Assembly: GCA_017987575.1 (NCBI GenBank)
Contig: JAGNTK010000010.1
Coordinates: 1 to 39,829, forward strand
Reading direction: 5' to 3'
Source: Novosphingobium sp.
Lineage (GTDB): Bacteria > Pseudomonadota > Alphaproteobacteria > Sphingomonadales > Sphingomonadaceae
DNA length: 39,829 bases
Shown: positions 33,439 to 39,829 of the stretch, piece after piece
Numbering within the stretch: position 1 is the stretch's first letter
Layout: each line of letters opens with the position of its first letter
Program-made: the position numbers and the translations under genes
The notes under the pieces: generated by a model
The model's database searches: none
Told to the model about the DNA's origin: nothing
What the model saw: the letters and a program-made list of their open reading frames with translations, nothing else

Positions 33439-35181
33439 CTACACCAGCGCCTTTGCTGCATCGTCCATCGTGCCCGCCACCTGATCGCCATAGAGGATCA
33501 TGTCAGTGTGCGCTGCGCCCGATGGGATCATCGGATAGCAATTGGCTTCCTTGGCGACGAGGCAATCGACGATCACAGGGCCATCGTAGTCAATCATCGC
33601 CTGAATGCCGGCATCAAGCTGGCTCTCATCCTCGATCCGGATGCCCTTCCAGCCATAGGCTTCGGCCAGCTTAACGAAATCGGGCAGGCTGTCCGAATAG
33701 GAGCTCGAATAGCGGCTTTCATAGGTCAGTTCCTGCCACTGGCGGACCATCCCCATCCATTCGTTGTTGAGCACGAAGACCTTGACCGGCAGGCGGAACT
33801 GGGTCGCGGTGCCAAGCTCCTGAATGTTCATCTGGATCGAGGCATCGCCAGCGATGTCGATCACCAGATCATCCGGATTGCCGAGCTGCGCGCCGATGGC
33901 TGCGGGAAGGCCATAGCCCATCGTGCCAAGCCCGCCTGAGGTGAGCCATTTGTTCGGCGAAAAGAACGGGAAATACTGCGCCGCCCACATCTGGTGCTGG
34001 CCGACTTCGGTGGCGATTATGGGATCGCGGTGCTTGGTCAGCTCGTACAGCCGCTCAATCGCCAGCTGCGGCATGATCGCGGTCTTGTTAGCAGGGTAGG
34101 CCAGGCTGAGCCGGGCCTTCCAGCCATCGATCCGGGCCTTCCATTCGGTCAGGTCCTGCGCCTTGCGGCTGCCCCAGGCGGCAATCAGCTGTTCCAGTAC
34201 CAAGGCACAATCGCCCAGTATCGGCAGATCGACGTGGACGGTCTTGTTGATCGAGGCGCGATCGATATCGATGTGGATCTTGGTCGAATGCGGGGCAAAG
34301 GCGTCCAGCCGCCCGGTAACCCGGTCATCAAACCGCGCGCCGATGCAGACCATCAGGTCGGCCCGGTTCATTGCCATATTGGCTTCATAGGTGCCGTGCA
34401 TGCCCAGCATTCCAAGCCAATCGGCATGATCGGCCGGAAAGGCACCAAGGCCCATCAGCGTCGAGGTGACAGGCGCTCCGCTCAGTTCCTGCAACTGGCG
34501 CAGCAGCTCGGTCGCGCGCGGGCCCGAATTGATCACCCCGCCGCCGGTATAGAAAATCGGCGCTTTGGCGTTGGCGAGCAGTTCGATCGCCTTGGCGATG
34601 TCACGGTCGCTGCCGGTGGTTGGCGGCGCGTAGCGGATATGACGCTGGGGCGGGGCGGCGTCCCATGCGGCCGAGGCGATCTGGACGTCTTTGGGGATGT
34701 CGATCACGACCGGGCCGGGCCGGCCGGTGGTGGCGATCTGGAATGCCTCGTCGATTATCGCGGCGAGGTCAGACGGGTCCTTCACCAGATAGTTGTGCTT
34801 GGTGCAGTGCCGGGTGATGCCGATGGTATCGGCTTCCTGGAAAGCGTCAGAGCCGATCAGGCCGGTCGGGACCTGCCCGGTGATGACCACCAAAGGGATC
34901 GAATCCATGAAGGCATCGGCAATCCCGGTGACGGCATTGGTCGCGCCGGGGCCGGAGGTGACCAGCACGACGCCGGGCTTGCCGGTTGAGCGGGCATAGC
35001 CTTCGGCGGCATGAGCCGCGCCGGCTTCGTGACGGACCAGAATGTGGCGGATCCGGGCATCGCCGAACAGCGCGTCATAGATCGGCAGAACCGCGCCGCC
35101 GGGATAGCCGAACACGAATTCGACCCCCTGTCGGACCAGACTTTCGACCAGAATGCTGGCGCCGCTGCGCTCCTCACTCAC
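33439..35181 (-). CDS. ilvB: Acetolactate synthase large (catalytic) subunit
   Basis: 580 aa, thiamine-diphosphate- and FAD-dependent enzyme condensing pyruvate to acetolactate or with 2-oxobutyrate. N-terminal TPP domain: [37 protein letters not shown] (catalytic Glu), [16 protein letters not shown]. Middle domain: [26 protein letters not shown]-terminal TPP-binding motif: [18 protein letters not shown] and [16 protein letters not shown]. The start is GTG at 35181, with AAAGGGAAG upstream. A 150-bp leader with a stable hairpin separates it from miaA. ilvI is an equivalent name. Confidence 0.96.
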   Translation of the reverse strand: MSEERSGASILVESLVRQGVEFVFGYPGGAVLPIYDALFGDARIRHILVRHEAGAAHAAEGYARSTGKPGVVLVTSGPGATNAVTGIADAFMDSIPLVVITGQVPTGLIGSDAFQEADTIGITRHCTKHNYLVKDPSDLAAIIDEAFQIATTGRPGPVVIDIPKDVQIASAAWDAAPPQRHIRYAPPTTGSDRDIAKAIELLANAKAPIFYTGGGVINSGPRATELLRQLQELSGAPVTSTLMGLGAFPADHADWLGMLGMHGTYEANMAMNRADLMVCIGARFDDRVTGRLDAFAPHSTKIHIDIDRASINKTVHVDLPILGDCALVLEQLIAAWGSRKAQDLTEWKARIDGWKARLSLAYPANKTAIMPQLAIERLYELTKHRDPIIATEVGQHQMWAAQYFPFFSPNKWLTSGGLGTMGYGLPAAIGAQLGNPDDLVIDIAGDASIQMNIQELGTATQFRLPVKVFVLNNEWMGMVRQWQELTYESRYSSSYSDSLPDFVKLAEAYGWKGIRIEDESQLDAGIQAMIDYDGPVIVDCLVAKEANCYPMIPSGAAHTDMILYGDQVAGTMDDAAKALV

Positions 35182-35226
35182 GTTACTTCCCTTTCCAGTT
35201 CACCCGCGCGTCCCCTGAAAGCGTCA

Positions 35227-35252
35227 GCCCGGCACAGTTGCCTGCGCCGGGC
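35227..35252 (-). promoter_or_regulatory. GC-rich hairpin in the ilvB leader
   Basis: GCCCGGC and GCCGGGC pair around a 12-base loop that itself has CAG/CTG complementarity. It is in the 150-bp leader 46 bp before the ilvB GTG, and a -35-like TTGACG lies at about 35321-35326. No leader peptide with an ATG and no U-tract were found, so it is a structured leader of unknown role. Confidence 0.4.
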
Positions 35253-35331
35253 CTCCTCTCCAACTCTGGACCAAAGCGCAAGCGCCGATCTTGCGGCGGC
35301 TCCTAAGCGATAGGAAATAACGCGTCAACCC

Positions 35332-36288
35332 TTAATGACGCAATAATAATGCAAATATGCGCTCAATATCGTAATCTTTCGCTTCAATCCGACGCCAATC
35401 GGGCGGGGACTGGTTGCGGAACCAGGTGAACTGGCGCTTGGCATAGTTGCGGGTGGCCTGTGCGCCACTGGCCAGCGCCTCGGTCTGGCTCACCGTTCCA
35501 GCCTGCAAGGCCGCCAGTTCCGGCACACCGATGGCGCGCATAACCGGCAGATCGGGGTCCAGTTCGCGGGCGAGCAGGCGCTGAACCTCATTCAACGCGC
35601 CGCGCTCCAGCATCAGGCCAAAGCGGCGATCGCACCGTTCATAGAGCCAATCGCGGGGGGGGAGCAGGACGGCTGTGTGGAGTTGAACCAAGCTTCCGAT
35701 TCCCCCGGTCAATTGTGCCTGCCAGTGGCCGAGGGATTGCCCGGTGGAACGCACAACCTCCAGTGCACGGGCCACCCGGGTGCGGTCTGTGGGGGAAAGC
35801 CGCGCCGCCCGGTCCGGGTCTTCCACCAACAACGCGGCGTAGGCTTCCGCCACCGGGATTCCGCGCACAGCATCGCGCACCGCCGGATCAATCGCTGGCA
35901 CCGGCGCAATCCCATCGAGCAGGGTGCGCAGGTACAGCCCGGTTCCGCCGACGAGGATCGGCAAGGCACCGCGTGCATGAGACTCCGCAATCACGATGCG
36001 CGCTTGTCGGGCCCAGTCGGCGGCGGAACAGGCCGTGGCACCGTCCCAGGTGCCGAACAGGCGGTGCTCCACGCCTTGCATCTCTTCTTCAGAAGGCCGC
36101 GCGCTCAGCACCGCCAAGTCGGCATAGACCTGCGCGCTATCGGCGTTGATCACCACGCCCTCGCGGCCCTGCGCCTGCAGCGCCAAAGCCAACCGCACCG
36201 CGACATCGCTCTTGCCGCTGGCGGTCGGCCCTGCGATGAGCGCCAGCGGCGGCAGGTCTGCCGATTCAGGAGTGTCCGAAGTGATCAT
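35332..36288 (-). CDS. miaA: tRNA dimethylallyltransferase
   Basis: 318 aa from the ATG at 36288 ([10 protein letters not shown]); an ATG four codons upstream at 36300 is equally possible, and the much longer upstream frame is non-coding. Transfers a dimethylallyl group to A37 of tRNAs reading U-starting codons. P-loop [20 protein letters not shown], the substrate motif [55 protein letters not shown], and the C-terminal [15 protein letters not shown]. The start region overlaps that of serB on the opposite strand, so each gene's leader lies inside the other's coding sequence. Confidence 0.94.
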   Translation of the reverse strand: MITSDTPESADLPPLALIAGPTASGKSDVAVRLALALQAQGREGVVINADSAQVYADLAVLSARPSEEEMQGVEHRLFGTWDGATACSAADWARQARIVIAESHARGALPILVGGTGLYLRTLLDGIAPVPAIDPAVRDAVRGIPVAEAYAALLVEDPDRAARLSPTDRTRVARALEVVRSTGQSLGHWQAQLTGGIGSLVQLHTAVLLPPRDWLYERCDRRFGLMLERGALNEVQRLLARELDPDLPVMRAIGVPELAALQAGTVSQTEALASGAQATRNYAKRQFTWFRNQSPPDWRRIEAKDYDIERIFALLLRH

Positions 36289-37156
36289 TGCGCGTGTCAT
36301 AGCAGAACCGGCGGTCTTGTCCGCCCATTGTGATGCGGTGGTCCACGCGCTGGAATCGCAAGGCGCCAAGGTCCACGGCGCAGATCCCTTGCCGGGGCTG
36401 GATAGCGTTTTGCAGATCATGGCCGATGACGGCGATCCGGCGGCATTCCGGGGCGTGCTTGACCGGCATTTCGGCGCGACCGACATGCTGATCACCGATC
36501 ATTTGCCGACGGTCCCGCAGGTGTTTGTCTCGGACATGGATTCGACCATGATCGGGCAGGAATGCATTGATGAACTGGCCGACTTTGCCGGGATCAAGGA
36601 CCAGATCGCCGCGATCACCGAACGCGCGATGCAGGGCGAGCTTGATTTTGCCGAGGCGCTGACCGAGCGGGTGCGCTTGCTCGGCGGACTGGGAGAGGAC
36701 GCGATCCAGCAGTGTCTGGACGAGCGCATTCGCGATATGCCGGGCGCGCGGATTTTGGTCGCGACGCTAAAAGCGCATGGCTGTCAGACCATTTTGGTCA
36801 CCGGTGGCTTCCACCAGTTCGCCGACCCGGTGGCCGAACGGCTGGGGTTTGAGCGCGTAGTCGGCAACCGGCTGGCGGTTGAGCATGGCAAGCTGACCGG
36901 GGGGCTCACTGGCGATATTGTCGACAGCGCTGTCAAGAAAGCCGTGCTGCGCTCCGCGGTTGAGGCGCGCGATGGGGCCGCTAGCCTCGCCACGGGTGAC
37001 GGTGCCAACGACATCCCTATGCTCCTCGCGGCCAATTATGGCGTTGCCTATCACGCCAAGCCCAAGGCCCGCGCCGCCGCCAATGGCGCGATTGATCGTG
37101 GCGATCTGACCGACGTTTTGCGGCTGCTGGGATTGGCCGAAGGGGAGTGGGTTTAG
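36281..37156 (+). CDS. serB: Phosphoserine phosphatase SerB
   Basis: 291 aa, last step of serine synthesis (phosphoserine to serine), HAD superfamily. I start at the GTG at 36281 (reads [10 protein letters not shown]) because AGGAG sits 8 bp before it and the N-terminal regulatory ACT-like part begins there. HAD motif I is [12 protein letters not shown] (Asp85, Asp87), followed by the cap region with [14 protein letters not shown], motif II in [14 protein letters not shown], and the motif III-IV region [26 protein letters not shown]. The start overlaps miaA on the opposite strand by at least 8 bases. Confidence 0.94.
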   Translation: MIIARVIAEPAVLSAHCDAVVHALESQGAKVHGADPLPGLDSVLQIMADDGDPAAFRGVLDRHFGATDMLITDHLPTVPQVFVSDMDSTMIGQECIDELADFAGIKDQIAAITERAMQGELDFAEALTERVRLLGGLGEDAIQQCLDERIRDMPGARILVATLKAHGCQTILVTGGFHQFADPVAERLGFERVVGNRLAVEHGKLTGGLTGDIVDSAVKKAVLRSAVEARDGAASLATGDGANDIPMLLAANYGVAYHAKPKARAAANGAIDRGDLTDVLRLLGLAEGEWV

Positions 37157-37210
37157 GCACCGAAACAGCCTATTGACAGTTCTGTAAGTAATTCGCATTA
37201 TCCGGCCACC

Positions 37211-38059
37211 ATGAACATGATGACCGCCATGTCCGCTGACGCATCTGCCCGCCCGCAGGCCCACGTCGATTTCGCCGCTGCTGACTTGCCGCTGATGCTG
37301 CCGGGTCGCCCGAAGATGCACTATGACCTGCCCAAGGCATGGCGGCACTTCAAGGAACTGGTGAAGGACAAGGAAGACACGTCGCAGGTCACTGAGATCT
37401 TTCAGGCGCTGCCGTGGCGCGGGGTCTATGATGCGGCGCTGGCCTTTTTGAAGACCGACCGCGCCCAGGAAATTCGCCGTAAGGAGCCTTCGCTGGTCGC
37501 AATCCTTGATGATCACGACTCGCTGCGCAAGATGCCGGAAGGCAGCCTTGCCCATGTCTATTGCGACTTCATGGAGCGCGAAGGGCTTTCGGCGCAGGGC
37601 CTGGTCGACGAACTCGACAAGAACCGCCCGGCCGATATGTACTGGGACGATCAGGTCAGCTGGTACTTCAACCGGATGCGTGACACGCACGATCTGCTCC
37701 ACATCGTGACCGGGTTCGGCCGCGACGCATTGGGCGAACAGTGCGTGCTGGCTTTCACTTACAGCCAGCAGCCTAGCCCTGCGCACCTGTTCCTGGGCTA
37801 TGCCGGCGGGTTCGAAATCCGCAAGCATCCGGTCAAGGTGCCGGTGTTCCGGTCGGTCCGGGAAGCGCAGAAGATGGGCAAGGCCTGTCCGCGGCTGGTC
37901 GAAATGGCGATTGCCGAGCTGCTTCCGCTGCCGATTGCGGAAGTCCGCAAGCTGCTGAACATCGAAACGCCGAAGTTCTACACCCAGGCCCACGCGATGT
38001 GGCGGGCTGAGGGCGTTGATCCCTATGATCTGATGGCGCCGGTCAAAGAAGCGGCATAG
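37211..38059 (+). CDS. Coq4 family ubiquinone biosynthesis protein
   Basis: 282 aa, Coq4 family, thought to organise or catalyse a step of ubiquinone ring modification, cytoplasmic or membrane-associated. The metal-binding motif is HDLLHIVTGFGRDALGE (His160, Asp161, His164, Glu176), the HDxxH-x11-E pattern. Before it RMRDTH, after it QCVLAFTYSQQPSPAH. Several near-start ATG codons exist (37211, 37217, 37220) without a clear ribosome site, so the exact start is uncertain. Downstream is the third palindromic element and then the convergent 53-codon gene. Confidence 0.85.
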   Translation: MNMMTAMSADASARPQAHVDFAAADLPLMLPGRPKMHYDLPKAWRHFKELVKDKEDTSQVTEIFQALPWRGVYDAALAFLKTDRAQEIRRKEPSLVAILDDHDSLRKMPEGSLAHVYCDFMEREGLSAQGLVDELDKNRPADMYWDDQVSWYFNRMRDTHDLLHIVTGFGRDALGEQCVLAFTYSQQPSPAHLFLGYAGGFEIRKHPVKVPVFRSVREAQKMGKACPRLVEMAIAELLPLPIAEVRKLLNIETPKFYTQAHAMWRAEGVDPYDLMAPVKEAA

Positions 38060-38091
38060 GTTCTGGGGGAGCTCCCCAGCCAACCCTACCT

Positions 38092-38229
38092 CGTCACCCT
38101 GAACTCGTTTCAGGGTCCATCGTGCCCGCTACCCCGGGCGTGGATTCGCAGCTATACCGCGCAGTCGGCTCATTTCGTAGACAACAGGGCCATTCGCGAA
38201 ATGGGCCCTGAAACGAGTTCAGGGTGACG
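38092..38229. repeat. Palindromic intergenic element, copy 3 of 3 (138 bp)
   Basis: Arms at 38092-38120 and 38201-38229, inverted, both carrying the AACTCG variant that the other copies lack. The 80-bp core is unlike those at 11054-11133 and 23783-23864. It lies between the convergent coq4-like gene and the small gene after purL. A weak CTGGGG hairpin is just upstream (38063-38080). Confidence 0.85.
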
Positions 38230-38282
38230 GACTGGCTTTTGGAATCACGGCATTTGCGCCTGTCACCCCTGATTGACCCGGT

Positions 38283-38444
38283 TCAGCCCTTGGCCTTCGC
38301 CTTGCCCTTGTGATCCCCGATCAGCCCATCAAGCTCAATGATCCGGTTCCGCTCAGGCGTGCCCTTGGCGAGTCCCTTGAGGCGGCAGGAGGCCCACAGG
38401 CTCTTGCGTTCGCTTTCGAGCGCCTTGAGGTACAGATCGGCCAT
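38283..38444 (-). CDS. Small 53-aa protein coupled to purL
   Basis: 53 codons starting ATG at 38444, which overlaps the purL stop by one base (TGATG). The product is MADLYLKALESERKSLWASC then RLKGLAKGTPERNRIIELDG and LIGDHKGKAKAKG, a charged helix-rich protein with a Lys-rich tail. It has no signal peptide and I recognise no family. The coupling and coding-like composition support it being real. Confidence 0.55.
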   Translation of the reverse strand: MADLYLKALESERKSLWASCRLKGLAKGTPERNRIIELDGLIGDHKGKAKAKG

Positions 38445-39829
38445 CAGGTTTCCATCCAATCACGGAAGAAGGAGTCGCTCGCTTCGCGCAGGGCGGTGAG
38501 GGGGACGCGATATTCCTTCTGTCCGTCGGAAACGGCCAAATCTGCCCCAGTAACGCGGCCAAGCCAATAGCATGTTAGGTGCGATTCGTTCGCCTCTTGC
38601 GCGATCTGGGCCCAAGCCACTTCGCTTACCTCAAGGATATAACGCCCCTGATCCTCGGCGAACATCATCGGCGTCAAGCGATCCAATGGAATATCGCCAA
38701 CTTTGAAACTTGGATCCAAATGCGCGCCCTTATCTCCGGCAAGTGCCATTTCCGCTACCGCGACTAAGAGCCCACCATCTGAAACGTCGTGGACGGCTTT
38801 GACTCGACCTGAATCGATCAGCTTTCTCACAAATCCGGCGGTTGAAAGCTCAGCGGTGAGGTCCACTTGAGGCGGAATTCCAGCCTCTAAGCCGCCAATT
38901 TCTCTTAGCCAGATGGACTGGCCAAGGTCTGTTCCATAGCCCTTTCCGCCAACGACTAGGATCACCGAGGATTCTTCCTTGAACCCAATCGTCGCCATCT
39001 TGGCGTAATCGTCCATCAGGCCGACGCCGCCAATCGCCGGGGTTGGCAAGATCGCGGAGCCGCCGCCGGTGGCTTTGCTCTCATTATACAGCGACACGTT
39101 CCCGCTTACGATCGGGTAATCCAGCGCGCGGCAGGCATCGCCCATTCCGCGCAGGCATTCGACGATCTGGGCCATGATTTCAGGCCGCTGCGGGTTGGCG
39201 AAGTTGAGGCAATTGGTGATAGCCAAAGGCTTGGCGCCCACAGCTGAGATATTGCGGTAAGTTTCCGCCACCGCCTGCTTGCCGCCTTCATAGGGATCGG
39301 CATAGCAATAGCGCGGGGTGCAGTCGGTGCTCATGGCGAGCGCCTTGCGGGTACCGTGCAGGCGGACCACTGCCGCATCGCCGCCGCTCAATTGCAGGGT
39401 GTCGCCGCCGACCTGGCTGTCATACTGCTCCCAGATCCAGCGCCGGCTGGCCAGATCGGGGCAGGCCATCAGCTTGAGCAGGTCCGCGCCGATATCGGTG
39501 CTTTCGGGAATATCGCCGAGCGGCGCGACTTTGGCCCAGACCTTGTAATCCTCAAGGCTCAGCGCTGGCCGGTCATAGAGCGGTGCGTCCTCGGCCAATG
39601 GCCCGAGCGGAATATCGCAGACGGTTTCGCCCTTCCATGTCAGCACCATGTGGCCGGTATCAGTCACTTCGCCGATCACCGCGAAGTCCAGCTCCCACTT
39701 CTTGAAGATCGCCTCAGCCATCGGCTCCTTGCCGGGCTTGAGCACCATCAGCATCCGCTCCTGGCTCTCGCTCAGCATCATTTCGTACGGCGTCATGCCT
39801 TCTTCGCGGCATGGCACCTTGTCCATGTC
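38444..39829 (-). CDS. purL: Phosphoribosylformylglycinamidine synthase subunit PurL (5' part off the window)
   Basis: Purine synthesis: ATP-dependent conversion of FGAR and ammonia from PurQ to FGAM. The visible 461 codons are the C-terminal two thirds; the frame is open at the right edge. Motifs include MTPYEMMLSESQERMLMVLK, the second ATP-binding half beginning DAAVVRLHGTRKALAMSTDC and YCYADPYEGGKQAVAE, ITNCLNFANPQRPEIM, VSGNVSLYNES and VKAVHDVSDGGLLVAVAEMAL, in the order of the small PurL type (about 740 aa). It ends RDWMET with its stop overlapping the start of the small gene below. Confidence 0.95.
   Translation of the reverse strand, partial: DMDKVPCREEGMTPYEMMLSESQERMLMVLKPGKEPMAEAIFKKWELDFAVIGEVTDTGHMVLTWKGETVCDIPLGPLAEDAPLYDRPALSLEDYKVWAKVAPLGDIPESTDIGADLLKLMACPDLASRRWIWEQYDSQVGGDTLQLSGGDAAVVRLHGTRKALAMSTDCTPRYCYADPYEGGKQAVAETYRNISAVGAKPLAITNCLNFANPQRPEIMAQIVECLRGMGDACRALDYPIVSGNVSLYNESKATGGGSAILPTPAIGGVGLMDDYAKMATIGFKEESSVILVVGGKGYGTDLGQSIWLREIGGLEAGIPPQVDLTAELSTAGFVRKLIDSGRVKAVHDVSDGGLLVAVAEMALAGDKGAHLDPSFKVGDIPLDRLTPMMFAEDQGRYILEVSEVAWAQIAQEANESHLTCYWLGRVTGADLAVSDGQKEYRVPLTALREASDSFFRDWMET

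Noticed and set aside
35227..35252. Reading the ilvB leader hairpin as an attenuator with leader peptide
   Set aside because: No ATG-started short frame with branched-chain codons and no U-tract; only the structure can be stated.
36767..38083. 438-codon minus-strand open frame opposite serB and the coq4-like gene
   Set aside because: Shadow of two confident genes; no domain and no ribosome binding site.

Overview
The window is about 39.8 kb of GC-rich, gene-dense chromosomal DNA. Several things suggest an alphaproteobacterium of the order Sphingomonadales: the long class-2 type LeuA, a Coq4-type ubiquinone protein, DUF2490, DUF3604 and DUF1254 proteins, and the style of the palindromic intergenic repeats. 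I did no database search, so the order is an inference from gene content.

Left part (1-9451): a phosphate-starvation module (pstC running off the left edge, pstS, a DUF2490 outer-membrane-type protein, phoR) has two Pho-box-like sites in the pstS/DUF2490 divergent gap. It is followed by tRNA-Glu(UUC), recJ, an unrecognised secreted protein coupled to a flavodoxin-like protein, a DUF4261-like protein and a stand-alone AHH/HNH nuclease-like protein.

Middle part (9452-19552): a nitronate monooxygenase-like gene, a repeat-rich 574-bp intergenic stretch, a MOSC protein, then an accessory patch of a TacA/TacT-type toxin-antitoxin pair and a low-GC SNase-like nuclease. Next comes a minus-strand operon of DUF1254/DUF1214 protein, DUF3604 protein and iron-type alcohol dehydrogenase. 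A complete IS3-family element (16920-18442, orfA/orfB, terminal inverted repeats, 9-bp direct repeat) has broken its first gene. Removing the element and one repeat copy restores the frame exactly.

Right-middle part (19643-30754): a Crp/Fnr-type regulator diverges from that operon over a TGTCA-N6-TGACA dyad. Catabolic genes follow: amidohydrolase, acyl-CoA dehydrogenase, Zn alcohol dehydrogenase, serine hydrolase, PaaI-type thioesterase, CaiB/BaiF CoA-transferase and epoxide hydrolase. The two divergent pairs (amidohydrolase/acyl-CoA dehydrogenase and CoA-transferase/epoxide hydrolase) share nearly the same 16-bp palindrome (TTAATCG-N2-CGATTAA type), which suggests one repressor controls both. 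leuA lies among them, with a probable leucine-rich leader peptide upstream.

Right part (30751-39829): a branched-chain amino-acid block (ilvB, ilvN, a LprI-like gene, ilvC) followed by a YceI gene whose Shine-Dalgarno lies inside a perfect 10-bp hairpin. Then come miaA and serB with overlapping 5' ends, a coq4-like gene, a 53-codon gene coupled to the purL stop codon, and purL running off the right edge.

A family of 138-140 bp palindromic elements with 29-bp arms occurs three times in intergenic DNA. Within each copy the arms co-vary while the cores differ, so the pairing seems to be what is conserved. No CRISPR array, prophage or clear new defence system was seen.
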